This document shows positions 51,490 to 58,859 of a stretch of DNA of 64,000 nt, piece by piece. The stretch comes from Sulfitobacter sp. LCG007 (GTDB taxonomy: Bacteria > Pseudomonadota > Alphaproteobacteria > Rhodobacterales > Rhodobacteraceae). The notes beneath the pieces were generated by a model, which was not told where the DNA came from, made no database searches, and worked only from the letters and a program-made list of their open reading frames with translations. The translations under genes and the position numbers were made by a program. Position 1 is the stretch's first letter; each line of letters starts with the position of its first letter. The stretch spans positions 2,542,001 through 2,606,000 of the forward strand of contig NZ_CP161805.1 of NCBI RefSeq assembly GCF_040801785.1. Reading direction: 5' to 3'.

Positions 51490-53136
51490 TCAGCCTATCA
51501 GGGCGCGGACCTCCTTGATGATCGCGCTGGTCGCGGAATGGATCGCGGTTCCTTCCGAGATTTCGGAAAGCACGCCTTCCACACGGGGCTGGATGAAACC
51601 GTCCATGTCGTTCCAGACCATGCAGCGATCCGCCTCCGGCTCGCCCCCGGCGGCGCGGCGCACGGCGAGATAGAGCGGCGCGGTCGCGGGCGAAAGGATC
51701 GTGCGCGCGTCGCAATTGCCGGTCTCGAGACGCGACCGGATCTCGACGGCCTGGACTCCCGTCAGCAGCGCGGCCGCGAGATAATGCTCGACCAGATCCA
51801 TCTGGTCGCGCCCCAGGTTGGCCGCGGTCATCGACTGGGAGTTGATGTTCTGATTGTACATCTCCGCATGGGTCGGGAAGCGGTCGGCGACGCTTTGGCC
51901 CAGGTAGGAGATATGCGTCGACATCTGGTTCATGCCGATGTTCAGCGACTTCAGCCCGACATTTATCCCGGCGTCCATGTTGCCCACGAGCGAGGGCGTG
52001 AGCCCGTTGGAGAATGGCGGCGTGATCATCAGCGCGACCTGGCTGTCGATATGCTTGCACATCAGCCCGAGCAGATAGCGGGTGCTGTCCATCGCGACCG
52101 ACGTGTATTGCGCGAGGAAGTTTCCGGTGTGGAAGGTCTGACCCGTCTCCGGATCGATCAGCGGATTGTCATTGGCCGAATTGGCTTCCGTCGCGATCTG
52201 GCGCGCGGCGGTCGTCAGCCCGTCGATGATGGGTCCGAAGAACTGCGGCAGGCAGCGGACACCGTAGCGGTCCTGGATCAGCTCGCCCGAACGATGCGCG
52301 CGCTCGCCGCCGGTTTCGGAGCGGATGGACTTTCCGCCGCTCACCAGCTCGGACATCCGCGCCGCCGTCCAGATCTGCCCGGGGTGGGGCTTGAGCGAAT
52401 GGATGTAGGGGTCGAAGCTCTGGTCCGTGGCCAGCAGCGCCTGCGCAAAAAGCGCGTGAACACCGAGCGCCAGCGCCGCGGCATCGAGCGCGCGGTTCAT
52501 CACATTGGCGGCAACGCCTGTCGAGGCTCCGGTCCCGTTGTTGAGCGCCAGACCCTCCTTCGGCTCGGGGTCAAGCGGCGCGTAACCCAGCCGGGCCAGC
52601 GCGGTCACGCAATCAAGCGTCTCGCCGCCCATGTCGACCAGGAAGTCCGGCGCGAACCCCAGCACCGAGGCGCCGAGATAGGTCAGCGGCACGAGATCGC
52701 CCGAGGCGCCGATGGAACCGCGCTGGTAGACATGCGGCGCGACGCCGTTGTTGAGGAATGCCACGTAGCGTTCGATGATCTCCGTGCGCACGCCCGAGGC
52801 CCCGCGCATCAGCGAATTGGCGCGCAGGAGCATCGCGGCGCGCACGTCCGCCTCAGGCAGGCGCGGGCCGGTGGTAGACTTGTGCTGCCAGAGCGCGATG
52901 CGCTGAACGTCGATGAGCTGCTCTCGGGTCACATGCACATCGGCCATGCCCCCGAATAGCGTCGTGACGCCGTAGATCTCCTCGCCGCGCTCGACAGCGT
53001 CCACGATCACCTTGCGCGCGCCATCGACCCGCGCACGCACGCCGGGATCGTCGCTGAGCGCGACGGTCGCACCCTCCCTCGCGACGGCGTTGATGTCGGC
53101 GAGCGTCAGACTCGTTCCGTCAAGCGTGATGGTCAT
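51490..53136 (-). CDS. Aromatic amino acid ammonia-lyase (MIO family, HAL/PAL/TAL)
   Basis: 548-residue lyase with a self-made MIO cofactor from Ala-Ser-Gly at 144-146 (GSIGASGDLVPL). Catalytic Tyr55 is in IYGVTTLFGG; NNGT, IQDRYGVRCLPQ and SANDNPLID are the other active-site blocks. The ring-selectivity region reads QRIALWQHKSTTG: neither the Ser-His pair of histidine lyases nor the His-Leu or Phe-Leu pairs of tyrosine and phenylalanine lyases. GDLVPL is also more like plant and fungal PAL than HutH (GDLAPL). No other hut genes are near. The enzyme releases ammonia from a His-, Phe- or Tyr-like substrate. It is divergent from the TRAP operon. Confidence 0.93.
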   Translation of the reverse strand: MTITLDGTSLTLADINAVAREGATVALSDDPGVRARVDGARKVIVDAVERGEEIYGVTTLFGGMADVHVTREQLIDVQRIALWQHKSTTGPRLPEADVRAAMLLRANSLMRGASGVRTEIIERYVAFLNNGVAPHVYQRGSIGASGDLVPLTYLGASVLGFAPDFLVDMGGETLDCVTALARLGYAPLDPEPKEGLALNNGTGASTGVAANVMNRALDAAALALGVHALFAQALLATDQSFDPYIHSLKPHPGQIWTAARMSELVSGGKSIRSETGGERAHRSGELIQDRYGVRCLPQFFGPIIDGLTTAARQIATEANSANDNPLIDPETGQTFHTGNFLAQYTSVAMDSTRYLLGLMCKHIDSQVALMITPPFSNGLTPSLVGNMDAGINVGLKSLNIGMNQMSTHISYLGQSVADRFPTHAEMYNQNINSQSMTAANLGRDQMDLVEHYLAAALLTGVQAVEIRSRLETGNCDARTILSPATAPLYLAVRRAAGGEPEADRCMVWNDMDGFIQPRVEGVLSEISEGTAIHSATSAIIKEVRALIG

Positions 53137-53155
53137 GTTTGTCCCCCCATTGTCC

Positions 53156-53232
53156 CCGACTCGATTGCCGGGGTTGCTGCGTCAACTTGCTTCGGTCATG
53201 CTCCGACGGCAAGCCGGCCGTTGACGAGTCGG
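53156..53232. promoter_or_regulatory. Divergent control region with distant 8-base inverted repeat
   Basis: CCGACTCG (53156-53163) and CGAGTCGG (53225-53232) are exact inverted copies 61 bases apart, framing the 119-base gap between the ammonia-lyase start and dctP. They could be paired operator half-sites for joint control of the two divergent transcripts. No regulator gene is adjacent. Confidence 0.35.
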
Positions 53233-53255
53233 ACGCACATTCTGGGAGGAAAGCA

Positions 53256-54263
53256 ATGAATATCCGGAACATACTGGCCGGTACGGTCATGGGCGCGCTT
53301 GCCGTGGGGGCGGCATCGGCGCAGGAAGTCACGCTGCGGCTGTCGCATTGGGTGCCGCCCACGCACCCGATCCAGACCATGGGGATCGATCCCTGGGTCC
53401 AGTCTCTGGAGGAGGCCTCGGACGGGCGGATCGAGGTGACGATCTTTCCCGCGCAGCAGCTTGGCGCGGCGCCCGATCACTACGACATGGCCCGCGACGG
53501 GATCGTCGACATCAGCTACACGAACCCCGGATACCAGGCCGGACGGTTCCCGATCTACAGCCTGATCGAGATCCCGTTCTTCGCCAACAACGCCCTGGGA
53601 GGCGCGCAGGCGCTTCATGAATGGTACGGGCCCATCGCCGAGACCGAGATGGCGGATGTGAAGTTCTGCCTCGCCAACCCGCACGATCCGGGAACCTTCC
53701 ATTCCAAGAACCAGATCAAGGTACCGGGCGACATCGAGGGGCTGAACGTGCGCCCCGCGCATGCCACCATGTCGCGCTTCGTGTCGTCGTTGGGCGGCGG
53801 GCCGGTCCAGGTCCCGGCCCCCGAGGCGCGCGAGGCGATCGCGAATGGCACGGCGGATGCGATCACCTTCCCGTGGAACTCGGTCTACATCTTCGGCATC
53901 GACAGCGAGACCAAGTATCATCTCGACATGCCCTTCTACATCTCGGCGCAGCTGCTGCTGATCAACAAGGACAGCTACAGTGCCATGCCCGAAGACCTGC
54001 GCGCGATCCTCGACGATCACTGCACGCCGGAATGGTCCAAGCGCTTCTCGCAAGGCTGGGCCGAGAACGAGGCGGGCGGACGCCAGAAAATGATCGATAG
54101 CGGCGAACACACACTCTATGCGCCCACGCCCGAAGAGGTTCAGGCATGGCGCGATGCGGCGGCCCCGCTGATCGAAACCTGGATGCAGGAGGTCGGTGAC
54201 GGTGCGCAGGGCTATTACGACGGTTACGTCGAAGCCCTGGAACGTCACGACAGCCGCTTCTGA
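53256..54263 (+). CDS. TRAP transporter periplasmic solute-binding protein (DctP type)
   Basis: 335 residues. The Sec signal peptide (1-22, ending ASA) is followed by the DctP fold. LRLSHWVPPTHPIQTMG opens lobe 1; HSKNQIKVPGDIEGLNVRP holds the conserved Arg that pairs with a substrate carboxylate; DAITFPWNSVYIFGID follows. GGGAGG precedes the ATG at 53256. TRAP receptors nearly always bind organic acids, so a carboxylate ligand is expected. It heads a five-gene operon. Confidence 0.94.
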   Translation: MNIRNILAGTVMGALAVGAASAQEVTLRLSHWVPPTHPIQTMGIDPWVQSLEEASDGRIEVTIFPAQQLGAAPDHYDMARDGIVDISYTNPGYQAGRFPIYSLIEIPFFANNALGGAQALHEWYGPIAETEMADVKFCLANPHDPGTFHSKNQIKVPGDIEGLNVRPAHATMSRFVSSLGGGPVQVPAPEAREAIANGTADAITFPWNSVYIFGIDSETKYHLDMPFYISAQLLLINKDSYSAMPEDLRAILDDHCTPEWSKRFSQGWAENEAGGRQKMIDSGEHTLYAPTPEEVQAWRDAAAPLIETWMQEVGDGAQGYYDGYVEALERHDSRF

Positions 54264-54267
54264 GAAA

Positions 54268-54296
54268 GGCGGGCGGAGGCCTTCGCAGTCCCCGCC
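54268..54296 (+). promoter_or_regulatory. Short intercistronic hairpin after the TRAP binding-protein gene
   Basis: GGCGGG (54268-54273) pairs with CCCGCC (54291-54296), with further partial pairing around a central TTCG. It lies in the 42-base gap between dctP and dctQ, the only non-overlapping junction in the operon. It is weaker than the comparable hairpins in the two sugar ABC operons. Confidence 0.45.
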
Positions 54297-54305
54297 CCGA
54301 CCAAA

Positions 54306-54830
54306 ATGCAAAAACTGCAAAACATCCTCGAGCGCCTGTCACATGGCGTGGAGATCGTGGCGGGCCTTATCATGGGTCTGGTCACGATCCTCGTCGTGGC
54401 CTCGGCGCTCGGGCGCTATCTCTTCGCCTTCCCCCTGCCCGACGCCTTCGACATGTCGCGACTGCTGCTCGGGGCGGCGATCATGTGGGGCTTTGCCAGC
54501 GTGGGATACCGGGGCTCTCATATCAAGGTGGACATCGTGGCCGAAATGCTGCCGCTCCGACGGCGCCGGTGGATCGACGCATTCGCCTGGAGCGTGCTGC
54601 TGATCTTCACCGCGCTTCTGGCCTGGAAGATGTTCGGCCGCGTCCACAGCGCCGCGGTCAGCGGCGAGGCGACGATGGACCTGCGCCTGCCCGCCTGGCC
54701 GATGATGGGCCTGATCTGGCTCGGCGTCCTGGTCAGCATACCGGCGATCATGACCCGGCTGATCCTGATCGTGACCGGGCGCGGATCGCTCGATCACTTC
54801 GAGCGCATCGACGGGAGCGACCGCTCATGA
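54306..54830 (+). CDS. TRAP transporter small permease (DctQ type)
   Basis: 174-residue membrane protein with four helices. ALGRYLFAFPLPDAFDMSRLL and GYRGSHIKVDIVAEMLP are the DctQ signature segments. It pairs with the large permease; its stop overlaps the dctM start as ATGA (54827-54830). Confidence 0.93.
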   Translation: MQKLQNILERLSHGVEIVAGLIMGLVTILVVASALGRYLFAFPLPDAFDMSRLLLGAAIMWGFASVGYRGSHIKVDIVAEMLPLRRRRWIDAFAWSVLLIFTALLAWKMFGRVHSAAVSGEATMDLRLPAWPMMGLIWLGVLVSIPAIMTRLILIVTGRGSLDHFERIDGSDRS

Positions 54831-56119
54831 CCGGCGACGTGATCGCAATCTGCGGGTTCGCCGCGCTGTTCGCGATGATGGTGCTGCGCGTGCCCATCGG
54901 CATCGCCATGGGTCTCGTCGGCATCGGCGGATTCGCGGGAATCGCGGGGCTGAAACCCGCGCTGAACCTGCTGGCGCAGTCACCGATCCGCACGGTCACC
55001 GACTTCAACCTCACCCTCATTCCCTTCTTCATCCTCATGGGCGTGCTCGCCACCAACTCGGGCATGTCGCGCGAGCTGTTCCGGGCCGGGCGGCACTGGT
55101 TCGGCTTCATGAGGGGCGGAATGGCGATGTCGACCATCGGGGCCTGCGCCGGCTTCGCGGCCATCTGCGGGTCGTCGGTGGCGACGGCGGCGACCATGTC
55201 CAAGATCGCGCTGCCCGAGATGAAGAACGCGGGCTATCCCGACGACGTCTCTACCGGCGTGATCGCCGCAGGCGGAACGCTGGGGATTCTCATCCCGCCG
55301 TCCGTGGTCCTTGCGGTCTACGGCTTCATCACCGAGCAGGATGTGGGCAAGCTTTTCATCGCCGGCATCGTGCCCGGGATCCTCGCCATCGCGATGTACA
55401 TGGCCGCCGTGCGCATCGCCTATGGCCGCCGCCTGCCCGGGGGAGAGCCCTTCGCCTTGGGCGCCGCCATCCGTTCCCTCTCGGGTGTGTGGGCCGTTCT
55501 GCTGCTGTTCGTCCTCATCATCGGCTCGATCTATTTCGGCGTCACCACGGCAACCGAGGCGGCGGCCGTCGGGTCGTTCCTGACAGCACTCATCGGATTC
55601 GTCCGGGGCAAGCTCACGCCGCGCGCCCTGCTCGACAGCCTCGTCGAAGCCCTGCGCACGTCGGTGGCGATATACACCATCCTGATCGGCGCCATCCTCT
55701 TCGGTTACTTCCTGGCCATCACCCAGAGCCCGCAGAAGTTCACTGCCTGGCTCGTCGCGCTCGATCTCGGGCCCTACGGGACACTGGCGCTGATCCTGGT
55801 CTTCTTCGTGCTGATGGGCTGCATCCTGGACGCGATGGCGATGATCATCCTGCTGGTGCCCATCGTCTTTCCCATCATCACCCAGATGGGCTTCGATCCG
55901 ATCTGGTTCGGCGTCGTCATCGTCATGACGGTCGAGCTCGGCCTCATCACGCCGCCGGTGGGCATGAATGTCTTCGTCATAAATTCCATCGCGCGCGACA
56001 TCTCCTTGCCGACGATCTTCCGCGGGGTCCTGCCCTTCGTGCTGGCCGATGTGCTGCGCCTGATCCTGCTCGTCGCCATTCCCGCCCTCGCGCTCTGGCT
56101 GCCGAGGACAATGGGATGA
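54827..56119 (+). CDS. TRAP transporter large permease (DctM type)
   Basis: 430-residue sodium-coupled transport subunit with about 12 helices. RVPIGIAMGLVGIGG, IPFFILMGVLA, GSSVATAATMSKIALPEM, GILIPPSVVLAVYGFITE and GLITPPVGMNVFVINSIA are the conserved DctM blocks. Its stop overlaps the start of the dehydratase gene (56116), which ties the transporter to a specific catabolic enzyme. Confidence 0.95.
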   Translation: MTGDVIAICGFAALFAMMVLRVPIGIAMGLVGIGGFAGIAGLKPALNLLAQSPIRTVTDFNLTLIPFFILMGVLATNSGMSRELFRAGRHWFGFMRGGMAMSTIGACAGFAAICGSSVATAATMSKIALPEMKNAGYPDDVSTGVIAAGGTLGILIPPSVVLAVYGFITEQDVGKLFIAGIVPGILAIAMYMAAVRIAYGRRLPGGEPFALGAAIRSLSGVWAVLLLFVLIIGSIYFGVTTATEAAAVGSFLTALIGFVRGKLTPRALLDSLVEALRTSVAIYTILIGAILFGYFLAITQSPQKFTAWLVALDLGPYGTLALILVFFVLMGCILDAMAMIILLVPIVFPIITQMGFDPIWFGVVIVMTVELGLITPPVGMNVFVINSIARDISLPTIFRGVLPFVLADVLRLILLVAIPALALWLPRTMG

Positions 56120-57813
56120 GACGCTTTCCGACCATCTATTCGACGCTCATGCGCGAGAACGCCAAGGCGTTTCTCTACGGCATGGGGATGAGCGACGCCG
56201 ACATCGCCCTGCCCCAGATCGCCATCGCCCATACCGGCGGGGGCATGAGCCCGTGCAACATGAACCTCGGCGCGCAGGCCGGGATGGCGGCCGAGGGCGT
56301 CCGGGCGGCGGGCGGCTATCCGCATGAGACGCCGGTGGTGTCGGTCTCGGACGGGCTGACGATGGCGCATCCGGGGATGCGGTTCTCGCTGATCTCGCGT
56401 GAACTCATCGCGGATTCGGTCGAGGCGACGATGCGGGGGCATTGCTGGGACGGGCTGATCGCCATCGGGGGCTGCGACAAGAACCTGCCGGGGCTGATGA
56501 TGGGCCTCGTCCGGGTCAACGCGCCGGGGGTCTTCCTGCATGGCGGCGCGACCTTGCCGGGGCGCGTACGCGGGCGCGAGATATCGGTGCTCGACGCCTT
56601 CGAGACCATCGGACGGATGATCGCGGGCGACGCCGACCGGGCGGAGCTCGAGGAGTATCAGCGCGCCGCTATCCCCGGCCCGGGGGCCTGCGCGGGCCAG
56701 TTCACGGCGAACACCATGGGCATGGTGTCCGAGGCGATGGGTCTTTCGCCGGTCGGGATCTCGATGATGCCTGCCGTGGATCCGGCTCGGGATGGTCAGA
56801 TGCGCAGGGCCGCGCGCGCGGTGATCGCCGCGATCGAGGGCGACGGCCCTTTGCCGCGCGACATCGTCACCCGCACCGCCATAGAAAACGCCTGTGCCAT
56901 CGTCGCGGCGACCGGCGGGTCGACCAATGCGGCGCTGCACATCCCGGCCATCGCACACGAGGCCGGGATCGATTTCGGCATGGCGGATGCCGCGAAGGTG
57001 TTCCAGCGCACCCCCCTGATCGCGAGCCTGAGCCCGGGCGGAAAGTATCTCGCCAATGACGTGAACCGCATCGGTGGAACGCCGGTGATCCTGAAGGAAC
57101 TGATCGCGGGCGGCTATGTCGATGGCGCGGCCCTGACCGTGACCGGCGAGACACTGGCCGAGGCGGTGACCTATGCCGCGGCTCCCGATGGCGAGGTCGT
57201 GCGCGGTGTTGCCAATGCCATCGCGCCCACAGGCGGGCTCGTTGTGCTGAAGGGCAACCTGTGTCCGAAGGGTGCGCTGCTGAAGGTGGCCGGCCTGCCC
57301 TCGCTCACGTTCCGCGGGCCGGCGCGCGTTTTCGACGGAGAGGCCCCGGCACAGCGCGCGGTCGAGCAACGCGACTACCGCGAGGGCGAGGTTCTGGTGC
57401 TGCGCGGCGAAGGTCCCAAGGGCTCTCCGGGGATGAAGGAGATGCTGGGGATCACGGCCCTGCTTTACGGTCAGGGAATGGGCGCGAAGGTCGCGCTGCT
57501 CACCGACGGGCGCTTTTCGGGCGCCTCGCGGGGCATGTGCATCGGCTATGCCAGCCCCGAGGCCGCGGTGGGCGGACCGATCGCGCTTGTCGAGGACGGC
57601 GACATCGTCTCGATCGACGCGCGCCCCGGCCACGCCAGCATAACGCTGGAAGTCGACCCTGATACGCTCAGCCAGCGCGAGGCGGCGCGCGGGAAAGTGC
57701 CACAAGCCCGTCAGGGCGGGTTGCTCGAGAAATACGCGGCCTCCGTCCAGGGCGCCGAGCGCGGCGCCGTGACACATTCGGGCGGTGTCGACACAAGCGG
57801 AGATATCGACTGA
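56116..57813 (+). CDS. IlvD/Edd-family dehydratase
   Basis: 565-residue iron-sulfur dehydratase. Three cysteines that ligate a [2Fe-2S] cluster are Cys47 (GMSPCNMN), Cys120 (GGCDKNLPG) and Cys192 (GPGACAGQFTANTMG). Lys122 sits at the carbamylated-Lys position and Asp79 (VSDG) at the magnesium site; GRFSGASRGMCIGY is the C-terminal signature. Family members dehydrate dihydroxy acids or sugar acids to 2-keto acids. Placement inside a TRAP operon argues for a catabolic hydroxy-acid or sugar-acid substrate rather than branched-chain amino acid synthesis. ATG overlaps the dctM stop. Confidence 0.92.
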   Translation: MRRFPTIYSTLMRENAKAFLYGMGMSDADIALPQIAIAHTGGGMSPCNMNLGAQAGMAAEGVRAAGGYPHETPVVSVSDGLTMAHPGMRFSLISRELIADSVEATMRGHCWDGLIAIGGCDKNLPGLMMGLVRVNAPGVFLHGGATLPGRVRGREISVLDAFETIGRMIAGDADRAELEEYQRAAIPGPGACAGQFTANTMGMVSEAMGLSPVGISMMPAVDPARDGQMRRAARAVIAAIEGDGPLPRDIVTRTAIENACAIVAATGGSTNAALHIPAIAHEAGIDFGMADAAKVFQRTPLIASLSPGGKYLANDVNRIGGTPVILKELIAGGYVDGAALTVTGETLAEAVTYAAAPDGEVVRGVANAIAPTGGLVVLKGNLCPKGALLKVAGLPSLTFRGPARVFDGEAPAQRAVEQRDYREGEVLVLRGEGPKGSPGMKEMLGITALLYGQGMGAKVALLTDGRFSGASRGMCIGYASPEAAVGGPIALVEDGDIVSIDARPGHASITLEVDPDTLSQREAARGKVPQARQGGLLEKYAASVQGAERGAVTHSGGVDTSGDID

Positions 57814-58250
57814 TGGAAGCCAATCCCTACGATCCCTGGAAGCGCGAGCTCAGCGCGAACGAGAAGACGCTGCTGACCTTCATGCGCGACTGCATGCATG
57901 GCGACGACCTGTCGCTGATCGATACGCTCGTCGCCGAAGACTACATCCAGCATACCCCCGGCATCGGACAGGGCCGCGAGGGTCTGCGGCGCTACATCCG
58001 GGAGGTCGCCTACCGTCGGCCGGGACGCAAGGAATGGCGGCCGGTGCAGATCTTCTCGGCGGGCGACATGGTGATCCTGCACAAGATCAGCGCCACCCAT
58101 GTCTTCGCGGATTTCGTGCGTTTCAACGACAAGGGTCAGATGGCCGAGCATTGGGACGTGGTGCAGGCGCATCCCGAACCCGGCTACGATCCGATGCGGC
58201 GATCGTCGGAGAACCTGGACCGGTTCCGCGCGTTCTTCGGCCTCTGCTGA
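57813..58250 (+). CDS. NTF2/SnoaL-like small protein
   Basis: 145 residues with the cone-shaped SnoaL/NTF2 pattern: ANEKTLLTFMRDCMHGDDLSLIDTLVAEDYIQHTPG, then a beta-sheet half ending with ISATHVFADFVRFNDKGQMAEHWDVVQ. The DYIQHTP His and AEHWDV His/Asp line the pocket in such proteins and may do isomerase or hydratase chemistry, or none. It starts on the dehydratase stop (TGATG) and is the last gene of the operon. Its stop abuts that of the DUF3237 gene. Confidence 0.88.
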   Translation: MEANPYDPWKRELSANEKTLLTFMRDCMHGDDLSLIDTLVAEDYIQHTPGIGQGREGLRRYIREVAYRRPGRKEWRPVQIFSAGDMVILHKISATHVFADFVRFNDKGQMAEHWDVVQAHPEPGYDPMRRSSENLDRFRAFFGLC

Positions 58251-58718
58251 TTATTCCAGGGCGAACAGCGACACGATCACTTGGCCGTCGAGCCGCGCGC
58301 CCGTCCCGACGAAGAGCGTCCGGTTGACCCAGGCGTAGCGCGCATCGCCCGTCTCGAGCCGCGCATGCGTGCGCATGTAGTAGGAGCCCGGATCGACCGT
58401 CTCGCCCCGGGCGATGGCCGCGATGACCCCGTCCGGGCCGTGACGGTAGCCGTAGTTCACGATCTCTATCAGCGCGCCATCCGTCGTTTCGATGGCGTAG
58501 CGCGTGTCAAGTTCGGCAAGCCCGTCCGCGAAGATCGTCTGCCAGTCGGCGCCGAGGTTCAGGATCCGGCCCTCGAGGCGGGGTCCAGCAACCCTGCCGC
58601 CGACGATGGGGACGATCCGCCGCTGTCCCGCGCGGCCCGCACCCATCTCGCGGATGGGGTCGAGCTCGACGAACAGGTCGCAAACGTGGTTCAGCGCGGG
58701 CGGGGTCAGTTTCGGCAT
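58251..58718 (-). CDS. DUF3237 domain protein
   Basis: 155-residue DUF3237 beta-barrel protein: DLFVELDPIREMGAGRAGQRRIVPIVGGRVAGPRLEG is the conserved N-terminal block, then GADWQTIFADGLAELDTRYAIETTDGALI and GSYYMRTHARLETGDARYAWVNRTLFVG. The start at 58718 follows GGAGACGAG; the open frame continues far upstream antisense to the ligase gene, but only the part from 58718 is family-like. The function of DUF3237 is not established. Confidence 0.88.
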   Translation of the reverse strand: MPKLTPPALNHVCDLFVELDPIREMGAGRAGQRRIVPIVGGRVAGPRLEGRILNLGADWQTIFADGLAELDTRYAIETTDGALIEIVNYGYRHGPDGVIAAIARGETVDPGSYYMRTHARLETGDARYAWVNRTLFVGTGARLDGQVIVSLFALE

Positions 58719-58859
58719 CTCGTCTCCGGCAGGTATCGGACCGTTGCCGCGCAGGTTGCCGTGCCGGCGCGGCCGCGTCCAGTCGCGCAAGCGCGCAAAT
58801 CCCCTATCCCAGTGATGGAGGTTTGTGTGTAGAACCGGTGGTGGAGGAGAGGGAGGAAC

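Noticed and set aside
51490-53136. HutH of a histidine-use operon
   Set aside because: No hutU, hutI or hutG nearby, and the selectivity region is not that of histidine lyases.
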